Source: Aphelenchoides besseyi
Lineage: Eukaryota > Nematoda > Chromadorea > Rhabditida > Aphelenchoididae
Length of the DNA: 64,000 nucleotides
Direction of reading: 5' to 3'
NCBI GenBank assembly: GCA_024699855.1
Contig: JAMPIQ010000003.1
Span: 8,432,001-8,496,000, forward strand
Shown piece after piece: positions 11,256 through 23,490 of the stretch (its first letter is position 1; each line of letters begins with the position of its first letter). Below the pieces are notes generated by a model. It ran no database searches and had not been told where the DNA came from. It worked only from the letters and a program-made list of their open reading frames with translations. A program made the translations under genes and the position numbers.

Positions 11256-14200
11256 TTACTGATGATCAATGTTCGTACGCACCAAATACTTGATTTTTAT
11301 TTGATCGACGTTGTAGACAATGTATCTAAAAATGCACGTAAAACAATGACAATACGAAATTCACTTACTCGTTGTACAACAAACTCAATTGTTTGTTTTG
11401 GTTTGCTTTTATCGGACGGCCGCAAGGAACGATCAATCCATTGGACAACACCTCGAATTCTTCATCGTTTGGAACAGTAGCACCCAATCCTTTGAACAAG
11501 TGCTGTTATTGGTCAACAATCATCTCTTACCTTTAACACTGTGATAACCCTTTTTCGGCTTTTTAATGTCGGGATTCGCATCATATTGCTCTTGGATTTT
11601 GCCCAACGCAACTTCGCACAACAACAAGAAAGAGTCGGTGTTTTGCTTCGCCATGCAATAGTTGGCAGACTACGAAAACAAGCTTGAAAAGAACCAAAAC
11701 CATGATCTTACCTTGGAAACTATATCAGCAAAATAGACGCCTTTGCCAAACATGTAACCGTTAAGTGGAGCTTCGGGAGCTAAAACAAACGGTCGATTTG
11801 ATATAAACGATTGTTGAACGTACGTGCAATACGAAGACCTTGAGACAAGATACCCGCAAAATTCGATAGACGAGATCCGTGCCACAAGAGTTTTCGGTTG
11901 GGAATTTCGGTCGTGAACTTTTCTTCCTCTCCGTGACGCTCGATTTTGAAAACTTCTTTCACTTGCACTCGAATGTTATGAGTATCTCCGTGAGTATTAT
12001 GCGCATATTTCTTCACTAATTGAGCTTCAGTGGAATCTTCGGACAAAAGCTGCAACAATGTTACATAGAAGAGACAATGAGGACTAAACTCACTTCGATT
12101 TTGCACTTCAATTGTTCGTAATAACGATCAAATGGATCGATTTGCGGTCCGTTCTGTACTTCGCTTTCCACCTTCTCGACTTCTTTGTACGCGATCTCGA
12201 TTTCCAACAGACTGTCCAACATTTCGGTTTTGCTCTTTACGGCTTCCAAGCTATCAATCAACGGCAATTGCGCCAATCCGATTGAGTGAGGAATTAGCGA
12301 ATAAAAGTGATTGGATTTGTCCAGAATCTGCATCTCATCGATAACGTCTTCTTGAAGAATCTAGAAATAACATTAATACATAGTTAAACTTTGCAACTTA
12401 CTTTCTCCAAACTCGACAAAATTCCATGAGCTTCGATGATCACACGACGAGACAAACGACCCAACGGCATTTTGTCGGTGTCCAACTAAAAGATACATTA
12501 GTAGAATTCCAAAAATCAGCGACTCACGTCAAACTCTCGCATTTGCATTCTGAGCTTTTCGATATCGAAGAACAGTCCAATGCATTCGCGAACAGACAGC
12601 GGCAATTCAGAAGTCGATTCTTTGGGATCGAGTTTCTGTTTGAGATCCGATTGACTTTTATCGAAATCCATTTCAATCAAATTCATTCCACTCGAGCGTT
12701 TCCTGAAGTTCTCAACATTCGACCACTCGTTACCCGATGATTTTTGACGGAAAAGTCTAAAACAAGAATATAGAGAGCTCTCAATCATCAAACTGACTCT
12801 TCGAAGTTCTCTTTTGCGTCGTCGAGGTCCTCATCAAAACATTCAGTCTTACTACCTCCCGAGATCGTTCCTGTTCGTCCCCAACTACGAAAGACGTAGT
12901 AGCTGAAAAAACCAAGTAAAATCGTACATTAAAACAACCAACCATTCTTTATTGTCGTGTTTCAACAACTGAAGTTTGTAATAGCCATTACGTCCATTCT
13001 CAATGTTCGCATAGGCCTAAAAGACATTGAGTTAAACTAAGAAGGTAAATTTTGTACGTACTAAAAGCGCTTGCCACGGTTTATTGTTTTCAATATAAAC
13101 GTGAGTCTCTTCGGCAACCGTACATTTTGGATCGACGAAACATCCGTTTTTGTTGATGCATCGACGTTCTTCTTCGACTTCAGATCCTTCTGAACATCCG
13201 ATTCATTTCAATAGCCAACAAAATCACTTACTACGATAACGCTTTTGCACATTTTCGTTGATCTTAACCGCTCCACCTTGATTTTCTTCGACCAAAACAC
13301 TAAATACACGCTTCTCCAGAATCTGAATAGAAATATTAATCCGATGATCTGTTGCTTTATCCTACCGTTTTGTTGTGATATTTGACCAAAAACTCATAGT
13401 CCTTCATCAGTCGTTTGCTGACACGAAATTTCTCGCGTTCTGGAGTTCGTGTGCTGAATGGACAACTGGTGTATTGACTGAAGTTACCACAACATTTGTA
13501 CATGCGTTCGGAATCATTGTAGCGTAAATTGTTATGGCAGGTTCCACACGGTTTGAGAGCACCGAAGACGATGAGATCGGCGAGCAACTCCAACGCCGAA
13601 TCGATTCCCTGTTTTTTGTAGATACGACTTCCATTCGTAACGACCAAGTTTTCGATTTCATCCTTAGTCAACTTATCGCGTAGATCGTCCATCACATCCC
13701 ATAGAACTTCGGATTGTTTTTTCAAAGCGCGACGACGTTCTTTCGTGTCTTCAAGACGCTCATGTTTTGCCGCTGGGCAGTTTTCGTTGTCATTGGCATC
13801 ACTTTTTCGCTTACTAAAATGACGATTGAAATCGCAAAGTTGATTGTCCAACTTACATTCCATTTGTGCCTTGAGAGGAGGATACGGAAAACATAGATTC
13901 AAGCCACTCTTTATCGGCGCCAGTTAAGATGTCAAAATCTTCCATGCTAAAGAACGGTCAAAGAACATAACCCTCAGCACTTACTCAGACGCGGACTGTT
14001 TCCAAATGTTCAAGTCAAACAGACACTTCGGATGATAGAAGCTGACTTTGTATTGAAGACGCAATTCTCCTTTTGCGATCTTCTCTTTGCACTCGTGACA
14101 TTTACCAGCGCCCGATTTGGCATATTCACTTTTGACTATCTCCGCTTTTGCCGTTTCATAGTCGTCCGGATGCTCTGAAAAAACATTCCAATGCATTTCG

Positions 14201-14540
14201 TTCAACACGACTTTACCGTTAACCATTCGAATATGAGCACGAATACGCTCTTGATCGACCCATTTCAAGACGTCAAAACGGTTAATCGACGCTTCATTGA
14301 TATTTGCGTGAGGTCGTTTCCAAAAGCAGTTATAGTGGTGCCAGCTGTCTTGGATCCCATCGAAGTAGGGACTTGGAAAACGAGTTGACATCCTCAACTC
14401 TCCCTAAAGCAAAAAACTGAAGGTCGAAAAGAGCAACTAACCTGAGGGATCGTTTGTTTGCACGTTTTACAACTGCTACGACCACTTTTGGCGTATTCTG
14501 CCCCAAACGGTGGTTCCTTCATCGCATTCGGATCCGACAT
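11256..14540 (-). CDS. pme-1: Poly(ADP-ribose) polymerase 1 (DNA-break sensor)
   Basis: ATG 14540 follows a TTCAG acceptor, a possible trans-splice site. Domains in order: Zn finger 1 (AEYAKSGRSSCKTCKQTIPQ ... SWHHYNCFWKR); Zn finger 2 (SEYAKSGAGKCHECKEKIAK ... YHPKCLFDL); PADR1/Zn3 (VFGALKPCGTCHNNL ... KCCGNF ... CPFSTRT); WGR (YYVFRSWGRTG); helical regulatory domain (ELPLSVRECIGLFFDIEKL); and catalytic domain with LLWHGSR, GYMFGKGVYFADIVSKS and NEYIVY, i.e. the H-Y-E triad complete. It ends with TAA at 11256. Between PADR1 and WGR there are only about 60 residues, so the BRCT automodification domain of vertebrate PARP1 is absent. Known role: binds DNA breaks through Zn1/2 and synthesises poly(ADP-ribose) from NAD+. 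About 14 small exons. The symbol is by homology to the C. elegans PARP1 orthologue. Confidence 0.95.
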
Positions 14541-15457
14541 CCCGGTCTCAAAACCTGAAGCCAAATTTTTAAGACAAAAAACCAAACACGCAAATTGATC
14601 GCAACTTCCAACAAACGTTCATCGACTTCAAAAGCATTTCTATAGTCACCGAAAACTTCAACTTTGATGTTAAAAACTGAACGATTTTGAAATCTGAAGG
14701 TGCAGTCCAGAAGTGTTCAAGCATAGAAAACGTCATTTCAAATTTCTCAACATCTTCAGTTTCGATTATCAATTTTAACAAACAACCTAAACAATCGAAG
14801 AGCACCGTTGATCCGAGGGTTTCAAAACGGACGCTAAGAACGCGGAATCTTCGGAAAGGCGATTTGGTTTTCGCGGAGAAATTCAGCGCGTTCATTTCCA
14901 CTTGGCATCCTGATTTATTCTGTGGAGCACTTTGTTTACTTGATTCAATAGGAAATTGATCTGCAAAATTGATGTCTTCTACTTATGATCTTGAAATAGT
15001 AATCGAGTATCAGATAGCTGATAGCGAACTTAGGAAATTGCAAGAACCATCGTTCGATCTTAGAAAGCCAACCGCAATAAACACTTATTTTTCTGTTCTT
15101 TAGGATGTTCACGTGTATTTGATCGTATAATCAACTTTAGTGTCTAACATGTTCTTTCTCGAGAAACACATTTATGTAGTGTTAAAATCGAAAATTGAAG
15201 GCGTCAAACTACTGATGATTTTGTTTGATTGAAAATCAGGAGCTGAATATAAAAGCTGCTTTGTAATCGGAACATACAAACTCGAGGATTAAGAACTCGA
15301 CCACAAGTAACAAGCAGCTGAATTGGAGAGTACAAATCTACGTATTTCCGTAAGCAAGTTCTCTAGCGTGAGAGCAACTTTACATTTTCGATCATTCAAT
15401 TGTCATACGAATTCAATTGTAAATGTACGAAACAGAAGACAAATTCACGTCAACCGT
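14541..15457. other. Intergenic region with an orphan TATA box
   Basis: No supported gene. A TATAAAAGC motif lies on the plus strand at about 15248-15256, in the same form used by several secreted-protein genes in this window, but no ATG-initiated spliced ORF follows it. It may drive a non-coding transcript or be chance. Confidence 0.35.
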
Positions 15458-16842
15458 TTATTTCCTACTGCTACGCAATCGACTAGGCATAAAAGTCAGA
15501 GCGCTGTTCATAGCTTGCCTATTCATTGACCTCACGTGATGAAGAATAGAAGGATTCTCGACATCCGTGGAGATCTTCTTCTCTTCGTTTTTGTTCTGAA
15601 AACTCAATGAATCGTTCAGAAGAAGCAACTTACGAGGTTGATCGAAATGCTTTTTCGTTTCTGTGGTTTCAGTGGGCTGTTTGCTGTGTCGAAGCCTTCA
15701 GTGCACAGATTCTGTAGTTTACTTCGGCCAGTTGCTGAAACAGAAGAATCTCAATTGCACGACAATTATTTGAACTTACATTTCCGTTTCTCTCCCAACC
15801 ATTTGTGGTCCAAAGTTGGCCGTCGATTGCTGCCCGGAGGTCCTTCTTCGGCTTGAGTCTTTGCCAATTCGAGTTCGCGGTTGATGAGAATGCTACGAAG
15901 TTTCAGACGTTTTTTCGAACCGGCACGAAATCGTATGGTTTCACGTTGAGTGATGAACCGAACTTCGTTGGCCATTTGAGTACCCGCATCAGCTTTTGCA
16001 ATCATGCCTACTAGTGGTCGGGTGTTGTGACTCGAAGTTGTGGGCTCTTTGCGTTCGACAATAGTAGTGAAGAATCGATCTCGTTTCATGTGCAGTTGAA
16101 TACAAGAGCGAAGTTGGTCGGATTCTTTCAATTTCTCCCCGTTAATGTCCAAAATTGCATCGTCGAGCCATGTACAGATGAGCAGTAACCGTATTTTCAT
16201 CGGTCTGAAATGAAGAAATTGAATGAATCGTTGGTATGTGAGCTTACTCGATTGACTATCAGTTTGCCGTTAATTGTATTGATTCCAAGTCCCATTCGAA
16301 CGCCACGAAGACGTGGAAAGTAACAAGAAAATACGCGTCTCCAAGTTGTCGCTACAAGTGAATTTTTTCGGCTTATTCAATTGGAATCGGTTCTTTGTAG
16401 GTCACTCGACTGATTAGCAAAATACGCTGAAATAAGAGAGTTTACGTGTCCCAGAAGTTTCGTACTTTTAGCGTTTTTTGATTGAGCAAACGTTGAGCCT
16501 CGTCGATGGTGTTCGGACAACGTCCGTTGATCAAAATGATTTGATCTCCGACGATCAAATATGGAAGAAGATACTCACAACAAATCGTCTTGATGATCAT
16601 GTTCGAATTCAGAAGTAAATCCACACGTTCATTCTGTAAATCGAAGGTTCTGAAGTTGTTGACCATCTTACCGAATCCAATTCGATGGTTATCTCTCGAA
16701 TTGTATTCAATGACCGCAGAAACTAAAGAGACGTTTGAACAGGACTCGGAGTCGACTGGAAGGTTGGAAGAATAGTTTCGAGTGAAACGGTACACTCCTG
16801 ACGATTCTCATTGTGATCTTTCGGTTTGATTGGAGTGGACAT
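15458..16842 (-). CDS. Two-PDZ-domain protein
   Basis: ATG 16842 (MSTPIKPKDHNENRQE) to TAA 15458 (ending SRLRSSRK), about seven exons. The first PDZ shows an RIGFGK carboxylate-binding-loop-like start and LIVGDQIILINGRCPNTID; the second shows MGLGINTINGKLIVN and then LDDAILDINGEKLKES. The GD-x-I-L-x-ING pattern is the PDZ hallmark, and the pair resembles the many small two-PDZ proteins of Caenorhabditis. The C-terminal 120 residues are basic and Lys/Ser-rich with no known domain. PDZ domains bind C-terminal peptides of membrane or signalling proteins; the partner is unknown. In the second PDZ (about 16170) the frame before (TDENTVTAHLYMA) and after (LDDAILDING) differ by one base with no clear intron, so a small frameshift or mis-seen splice is possible there. 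Confidence 0.75.
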
Positions 16843-17472
16843 CGTAACTCATCCACTGAAATCAATACGTTTTGTCGAGTAGATGGACTTGAATGAACCA
16901 CAGAAACTTCAAGCCACGCGCTTTGATTGACGTGAAAAAGACGAGCTGAGAAGTCAAAGAAAGAATGAAAAGTTCAAGAAAGTTATTCAAATTTCTATTA
17001 AACAATTCACGTCATATTAACAGTCCACTGACAGTTCTGTAAACTTCGGCATATACCGACATATAGTTCAGGTTCTTTCAACTTCTGACTCAAACAGTAA
17101 CTTGAAATGAACTGTCGTCTGCTACAGTTGTGTGTGTACCGTTCTTTGACTATGATTGTTGTTTAACTTTCAAGCTTACTCAGTGCTAAGCTTCCAATCA
17201 GCTGAAGAGCTCTATTCCTGTCTTTCGAATTCAGATCATACGGTCAAGTTATCTGTTTTGCTCGTCGATAATCTTGTAGAGACAAGTTATTTGTCTTGTT
17301 ACAATCTATCTATGACTCATCATCACGTAATAAGCGTATTACGACGCAGTTTTTTGCAAGACGATGTTTCCGTCTTGCGACCGTGACCAGTTTTTTGCTC
17401 GCCCTTTCTCTCTGACTCATCTCACAGGTAATCTGGAACAGGAAAGTTTCGTAGATGCGCGTCTTAAAAAAA
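16843..17472. other. Intergenic, nothing recognised
   Basis: Region upstream of the PDZ gene. Short plus-strand ORFs (for example 17156-17386) have no splice context or recognisable composition. Confidence 0.35.
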
Positions 17473-17850
17473 TTACGCGCCAAAAAGTCGTTTCACTTTG
17501 TTTTGAGCCGCCGATGTGAGAATCTCAAATGCGCCGATTAAAAAACGTGCGTCAATGCGCGTTGTTGAAGAAATCACCTGAACAATAAACAACTATGTAA
17601 AAAGCGTTTAATGAACACCAAACCGCGTCGATGACGTTCTCCTTCACCTCCTTCGCCCAATGAAACTTCTTTTTGGGCGTGGAATTCGTACGACGCGGAC
17701 ATTCGGCTTCCACCTTCACGATGCGCACAACAACCGGCTCACGACAAGCAATTTGAGGGCATCAGGAAAACGAAAAAACATTTTGCGTCATTGAGCAATT
17801 CACGAGTTCCACGTTTTACGGAGGACGTTTGTGAGGGCGTAGAAGCAGAA
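17473..17850 (-). CDS. Possible short basic protein (partial model)
   Basis: Two exons join well: one ending KKKFHWAKEVKENVIDA with donor GTTTGG at about 17626, and one from an acceptor TTGTTCAG reading VISSTTRIDARFLIGAFEIL to TAA at 17473. The phase is preserved and composition looks coding (charged and helical). A further upstream stretch (GTRELLNDAK, about 17800) can be joined through a weaker intron, but no ATG was found in frame, so the 5' end is unknown. The opposite strand is also open here, so strand choice rests on the clean splice. No family recognised. Confidence 0.4.
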
Positions 17851-18109
17851 GTCTCCGTTCGATCAAGAAGATCGTCGTATTTAACCGCAATGTCCGTTTA
17901 CGATGTTTCTATTCACATCAAACGGGAACATCGTCTTTCAATTGAGCGAACTGAAACGAGTTCTTCTTTCCGCTTTTGAGTCGAATCGAAAAGGACGCGG
18001 TTTAAATTGCAGCGACGTGATCGAACGATCATCAGTCTTCTTGCAAGACCAGACGATCGTGCACTCCGGCGATTACTGTCACTTTCATTTCGTCTTTGCA
18101 GCCTTTCAA

Positions 18110-18808
18110 ATGCCATCAGCACAAATCGCCGTTAGTTTGGCCGTTTTGATTACGCTGCTTCAGCCAACCGTTGATGGCTGCTTCTCGTCGGGGATCGGTG
18201 GTTGTTGTGGACCGCCGCCACCGTCTCCTGTCTGTGGTGGAGGTAAGTCTTTTTGATTGATTTACACTCTTTACGCTTATATGTTTATAGGCTGTGGAGG
18301 TGGATATTCTTGCGGGCCCTATGGTTGTGCACGAATGCGAGCTCGAGTGGCCTCGTCGAAGACATTGAAACTCGAAGACATTGATGGAGAGGACGAAATG
18401 CCCGAACGTGAACCAGTTACTCCTGATGAAAAGTTCATGGCCTGTTGTCTTGATCGTCGTCTTCCTGACTCATGCTTGTCAAAGTGCTCCTTCACAGCTT
18501 ACAATCGAGATGCTCTTCAAGCCATGTACTTCCGCACCGATTCTTGTCCCATGCAAGCGGCTGCAGATCTGCAATTCTGTGCAGCTCAGGGACGTGACCA
18601 TCGCGAATGTTGTATGAGAAACGGCGTAGCAGCAACGCTTTCGGGTCCAAAATGCTTGACCTTCTGCAATCAAGTTCCTGGAAACGTGACACAATTGGAC
18701 ATGTCGTATTTGTCGTGTTTTGATCGTTTCGAAAACATGAAAGGTTGTTTCTGGCACGACATCGTTCAACGCAGTCGACGAATTCAAGCCACGGTTGTTC
18801 GTTCATAA
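18110..18808 (+). CDS. Secreted DB-module (cysteine-rich nematode domain) protein
   Basis: Two exons, 18110-18242 and 18291-18808, 216 residues. ATG 18110 gives a signal peptide (AVSLAVLITLLQPTVDG), then a Gly/Cys/Pro-rich linker (GGCCGPPPPSP, CGGGYSCGPYGC). The rest is a classical DB domain: FMACCLDRRLPDSCLSKCSF, a spacer, DLQFCAAQGRDHRECCMRNG and KCLTFCNQVPG, with the CC...C...C, C...GRDHR-x-CC and C-x3-C pattern. DB domains occur almost only in nematodes, in extracellular proteins. The function is not established; cuticle or body-cavity roles are usual guesses. The stretch after the domain (ENMKGCFWHDIVQRS) is typical. Polyadenylation signal AATAAA follows at about 18870. Confidence 0.88.
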
Positions 18809-19488
18809 TCCCGAATAGTTCACTTTAACTTTAAATCTCCAGTGTCTTTCAATGTAGAAGAAGTTTTTAATAAACGTATTGACTTATGACTGATATCAAA
18901 AGCCCGATGCGAAACGAACTCTGCCGTTCTAGTACGTCAGTCGAGAGAGCTCAAGACTATGTCTATAGTTTTGTCGCCAGGATACAAAAACTTATTGGGA
19001 GATAAAATTCCTCAACACCAAAATACGACTTCTGTTAACGTTCATAATCGGAAGTTAAAGCCAGAACAAAACTCGTGACTGTAGAAAACACAATCTTCAA
19101 TCCGTGTGATATACCTATTTCTGATTGTTGACTGGTCATTATGATTTTGATGTGCTGTGATTTCACAGATTTACTTCCGCCATAAAAGAATTTCAGTTTA
19201 TTTTTCAGTAACGCAAAGCTTGAACTTTTAGTAAAACCATCGGTCTTCTTTCGCGGAACAGGTGTTAAGTTTGCATGTTTGAGTTAATCGAGTTTTCACA
19301 AGGTTATATGTAACGTATCAATTTGCGTTGCTTTAAACTGTTGGAGGTCAATTGAACTACCCGCAAATCCAATTACGTGTCTACTCGAGATTTTTGGTCG
19401 TAGATTGTTGGTGTTACTATTCCAAAATGCGAGTTCTTTCTTCGTAAACTACTGTTGTTTACTTCAGTTTCAGAGATTATCGAACGAA
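18809..19488. other. Intergenic, nothing recognised
   Basis: AT-rich spacer holding the 3' end of the DB gene and the promoter of the 19489 receptor. No ORF with coding character. Confidence 0.4.
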
Positions 19489-20851
19489 ATGTCCGTTGTA
19501 GAGCATACGATCTCAAGTTTACACGAAATTACGAAAGAAGATTGCGTTGAAGCTGCTGCGATGCGCAACAACTGGTTTATCACAATTTGCAGTGTATTGA
19601 ACGTAAGTTTGGAGGACATTGATGAACTGAACGAGCTTACGGTTTTAGGTCTTCCTTGCACTTGTTTCTTTTAGTCTCACCGTTTACCTGTTCACGTTGA
19701 AAGAATTTCGACGATTGGGTTCGTTGATGAGTCGAAATGTTCGTCTGATTGGCACGGCAGGCTTCTTAGTTTTTTCATTGGGAGTTTTATTACCGTGCAT
19801 CTTCTACTCCTACATCTTTGCAAGTGACTCGAAGAGCTTCGTTTTCACGATTAGCTTTTAGAGCTCTTATTTCACAAAGCCATCGGAATGTGACTTCGTT
19901 TGGAAAACATATACGTGTGTTATGTTTCGATCCGCAATCCTTTTTTCGGTTGTCGGTCTGGGCATCTTTCACATTTTGTTGTCCATCGAAAGATTTTGTG
20001 TCACGCACAACAACACACTCGACGATCGACTCTGCATTGGTATCGTACTTTTCATTTTTGCCGTACGTTTTCGTTCACTTCATATAATTTCTGCAATTTA
20101 GCTGCTTTTACCTGCTGTTATTGCATACTTCATGTTCGGCAAAGAGATAGAACTTGCGGGTCCCTACAAACTTTATTGGTATTTCTGCTGCTTGTTTCTT
20201 CCCTTTCTGTTGCTTGTTCCCCACAACAACAGAATTAAAAGAAGAGACAGACAGCAGAAGTATCAAACTATTTTTTGCTTCCCGACTCCAACTTCGGTGG
20301 CAAAAATTCGATTGGTAATGTGTTTCATGGCCGTCGCAGATTTGCTCTTTGTTGCAATTGACTACACTTTGTATAGGCAGAATATTCATCAAATCAAAAA
20401 GTAAGTTAATCAAAAGCAATCTATTGAATTTAACTCTCAGTAAAATTCTAAACTATACACTTCGGCGATCGTTTTTGCTACGAGAACTACAGATTTCAAT
20501 AAGGTCAGTTTTGGTGGTGATGTTTACGATGATTTGTGGTTTACAGGCTGCTCTTCCCTTTATGTCTAACGCATGTTGTCTTCTTTTTGCCCTTCTTGAT
20601 TATCTACTTTCTAAATCCTCTATTCGAAGGAGCTCAGCAGGTAATGTTCACAGAACTTGCATACTTGGTAGGACGATATGGAATTATACGAATAACAACG
20701 ATTACAGAGCAAATCGCTCTACAACGCGATTATTCCCCTAACACTTGTAATCTTATTGCATCGTCGTCCAACCGAAATCAACGAATGGAAACAGCCGACC
20801 TTGCAACTAACGGACGAGTACTTTCGGCAGTTCAATGCTCAGTTGAAATGA
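19489..20851 (+). CDS. Seven-TM serpentine receptor, Sra/Srab/Srb-like
   Basis: About seven exons from ATG 19489 (MSVVEHTISSLHEITKEDC) to TGA 20851. TM1 ends VSFSLTVYLFTLKEFRRLG; TM2 is LIGTAGFLVFSLGVLLP; an extracellular Cys follows (KPSECDFVWKTYTC); TM3 reads LGIFHILLSIERFCVTH. The IER at the TM3 end is characteristic of the Sra/Srab/Srb group of nematode chemoreceptors and separates this gene from the Srh-like genes in the window. Further TM segments are ALLLPAVIAYFMFG, LYWYFCCLFLPFLLLV, LVMCFMAVADLLFVA and THVVFFLPFLIIYFL. It ends with a short polar tail. Ligand and neuron unknown. Exon borders around 20400-20520 are the least certain. Confidence 0.72.
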
Positions 20852-20937
20852 GCGGAAGTTTTAATAAACACCTGAACAGATAGACCTTTATTGCTGGAAT
20901 TTATAGTGGAATTAGCAATTCGCAGCTGAGTAGAACT

Positions 20938-22431
20938 TCAAAAAAAGTCAAATACAGAAAAATCCGGCGGAGTATCTTGATTGTAATTAGAAAGACGATC
21001 GGCTTCTTCTTCAGCAACCGGGGGAAATGGACAGTTAAACGGAGATCGTTCGGGGAGGTTGCTCAGGATATGTAAAAGAAAAAAAAGATCATAGTCGAAT
21101 CGACGTTTGATTGCCAACCAAGCGTAATTGCTCAACAAGTCAGGTCTAAAATCGAATTCAATACAAACACTTGTAGTACAAAAAACTCACTTGACAAGGA
21201 ACCGATAGAACGGTCGAATTGGGACCGGGTTACTCCTTCGCCATCTGCTCACAATCAAACTTCTTTCGGCATCTGTGTGAAGAGTGTAATGACGATTCTC
21301 GAATTCAATACCCGTATTATTCCACTCGTATGTTTCCAAATTCAACACAAATAACCGACTTTTGGCTTCGTCTCGAAACGGTCGAATCATGAACAAATTA
21401 GAGTCAATGCAGCACAACTTGTCATCATTAGACTGGAAAAGAGGATTTAGTGATAAAATAATGAAACGTACATGTTTCGGTTGTTCTCCGAGAAGATCGC
21501 GGTTCATTGTTTTGAACTCAAATACTCGTCCCGTGGAGATCGAAATGATTATCAAGTCCTCGTAATTCGACCAAAGTTCTTCGTTCAGCCTAAAGCCGTA
21601 CACATGTCCATCAATCAATCCGTAGATTTTGACTCTATCCGGCAACTCGAGAACTTGTCTCATGTGAAGTTGTTGGTTCTGATCGAGGGTAATCATTTGC
21701 AAAGTGCCGTGTTGAAAATCATTTTGAGCGAAATAACCAAGAACTCCATCCGTCAGATTTGATTCAGGAGTTTGGCCGACGAGTTGCATCATAACTTGGG
21801 AATCCGGCAATTGGATGGGAGAATGAATGACGATTCTTAAATTCTCGAGATCAATTTCGCCGAATGACAAATGTTGAACATTTTGACAGCTTTGGCCATC
21901 ATAAAAATGCAACAACACCGATTGAAGACTAAGAGGAAAGATGTTGAGAACGTTGTAGATCAAATTCGGATCAGTCATTACGGACTCCGGATCCGGTTGG
22001 AAGAATGAAAAATCGTATTCCAATTGCCTGAAACAAGAAGACATATAATAGAAAGAAGAGGACGGCTACCTTTTATTCGTGTGGTATAGATCGATGATAT
22101 GAGAATGCTCCAGATTGTTTGTGATTACGAAGCGACCTTTAATGATAAAAGACGTCAAGCCCCAACAAGTTCGAAACTCGTCGATGAACGCTTTCTGAAC
22201 CCTGATAAACTCGTTTATTCCGGTGTAATAACGGCCATAATCTTCTTCGCTATCTCTGAACCGCGTATCTCCCCTCCGAAACTGTTCGTACCAAACCTTG
22301 ATTTGCCACAAGGGTGCGGCTTCTGATCCGAATTTGGAACGAAAAAGATCCACAGCCGCAGTTTCGGTGACACCTTGCGCATATTGCTCGTAAACTAGAG
22401 CAGCCAAACGAACTTGATAGTGATACGCCAT
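20938..22431 (-). CDS. HTH_48 (Mos1/mariner-type HTH) host protein with a propeller-like region
   Basis: Three exons: 22431 to about 22070, a long one to about 21192, and the last to TGA 20938. Residues 1-60 (VRLAALVYEQYAQGVTETAAV ... IKVWYEQFRRGD) match the helix-turn-helix found at the N-terminus of mariner transposases. There is no DDE catalytic domain. Instead about 400 residues of beta-rich sequence follow, with repeated short strands (DGVLGYFAQND, DRVKIYGLIDGHVYGF, SRLFVLNLETYEWNN), suggestive of a kelch/WD-like propeller. Caenorhabditis has a family of such HTH_48 proteins, domesticated from transposons; a role in DNA binding or transcription is plausible but unproven. Coding sequence is intact, unlike the true mariner at 41.5 kb. 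Confidence 0.72.
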
Positions 22432-22658
22432 GAATCGTCAATTCGCATTCCATTTGCTGAGGAATTTCAGGTTACTTGTGAATTAACAGACTTTCTGGTT
22501 ATCGAATGAGGGAAAGCAAACGAGATGTTGGAATACTAAAGATAATCTACGGGTATAGACGGCTTCTATAACAATTTTTTTGTAGGGGAGTAGAAATAAG
22601 ACGGGAATTCAAAATTTACATTTTCATAAACTCGTTTGCAAAATCAAAAAAAAATGAT

Positions 22659-22731
22659 CGACCACGATCGGATTCGAACCGACAATCTTCTGCTCCGTAG
22701 GCAGACGCGTTATCCATTGCGCCACGCGGCC
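22659..22731 (-). tRNA. tRNA-Arg (anticodon ACG)
   Basis: Minus strand; a full cloverleaf can be folded. The 7-bp acceptor stem pairs GGCCGCG with CGTGGTC (two G-U pairs), the D arm contains TGGCGCAATGGATAACGCG, the anticodon stem TCTGC/GCAGA encloses loop CTACGGA with anticodon ACG, and the T arm carries GGTTCGAATCC (B box). G discriminator, no intron. On the minus strand it is followed by a run of T (plus-strand A run at 22645-22653), the expected RNA polymerase III terminator. Reads CGU codons (A34 normally edited to inosine). Confidence 0.95.
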
Positions 22732-23433
22732 ACACAACTGCGACGGCAAGAAGTGGATCAAAACAAAACCACGTGGGTTGAACTTGAAGAACAGCGAACT
22801 ACTTCTCGTAAACTGCTTCTAGATGTTACGAATGAAACAAAATTTGCTGAATTACAATGTTGAAAGTCATTTTCAAATGCGATCAAAATTGGAAATCACC
22901 GACTTCACAATATTTATAGTTCACAAACAGCGGATGAACAGGCTTGTTTGAGAACGAAGGAGTTTTTTCTGCCCCATTAATTTCAATGAGTCTTCAGAAT
23001 CGTCAATCATAACAAAATGAACTGTTTTTTACAATCACTAATTCCTGTTTAAGAATATGTTCAAACGAGGTATCTCAGTGGAGATAGTCTCAAACATGCT
23101 GACTACTGTCCTGATATTCGAAAACGATCATTTGAAAACGAACTCAATTAGCTGCAGGATACAACAGTCAAAAAGATTCCCGTCGGGTATTCTTTCAGTT
23201 GACCGTCACAGATCTCCACTTTCGAATTCCTATTGTGGTGTAACTCGACTGTCTATAATCAACTGGACGGTCGGAAGCATACCTCGCGGCAACAATGTAA
23301 CCGATTAGCGAGATCATTGTGACGCAGTTTTATCTTTGTAAACGATTACTAGAAATTCAAACGAACAGACCTCGCAGTCCTAATAATTGATCAGGTTGAT
23401 CGGGGGGCGTTTCAACTGACAGCTCCAAAACAA
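22732..23433. other. Intergenic, nothing recognised
   Basis: Spacer between tRNA-Arg and the promoter of the 75-aa gene. No coding or structural signal noticed. Confidence 0.4.
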
Positions 23434-23440
23434 TATATAA
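23434..23440 (+). promoter_or_regulatory. TATA box of the 75-aa gene
   Basis: TATATAA 51 bases upstream of the ATG at 23491. The spacing matches the TATA motifs before the 36318, 32684 and 51987 start codons, so a short 5' leader is likely. Confidence 0.5.
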
Positions 23441-23490
23441 ACTACATCTAGTAGGTCGACACTAAGTCTGAAAATCTAGTGGAACTCGAT

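Noticed and set aside
22659..22731. Reading the tRNA on the plus strand
   Set aside because: The plus strand lacks properly placed A and B boxes; the minus strand folds fully and has a T-run terminator.
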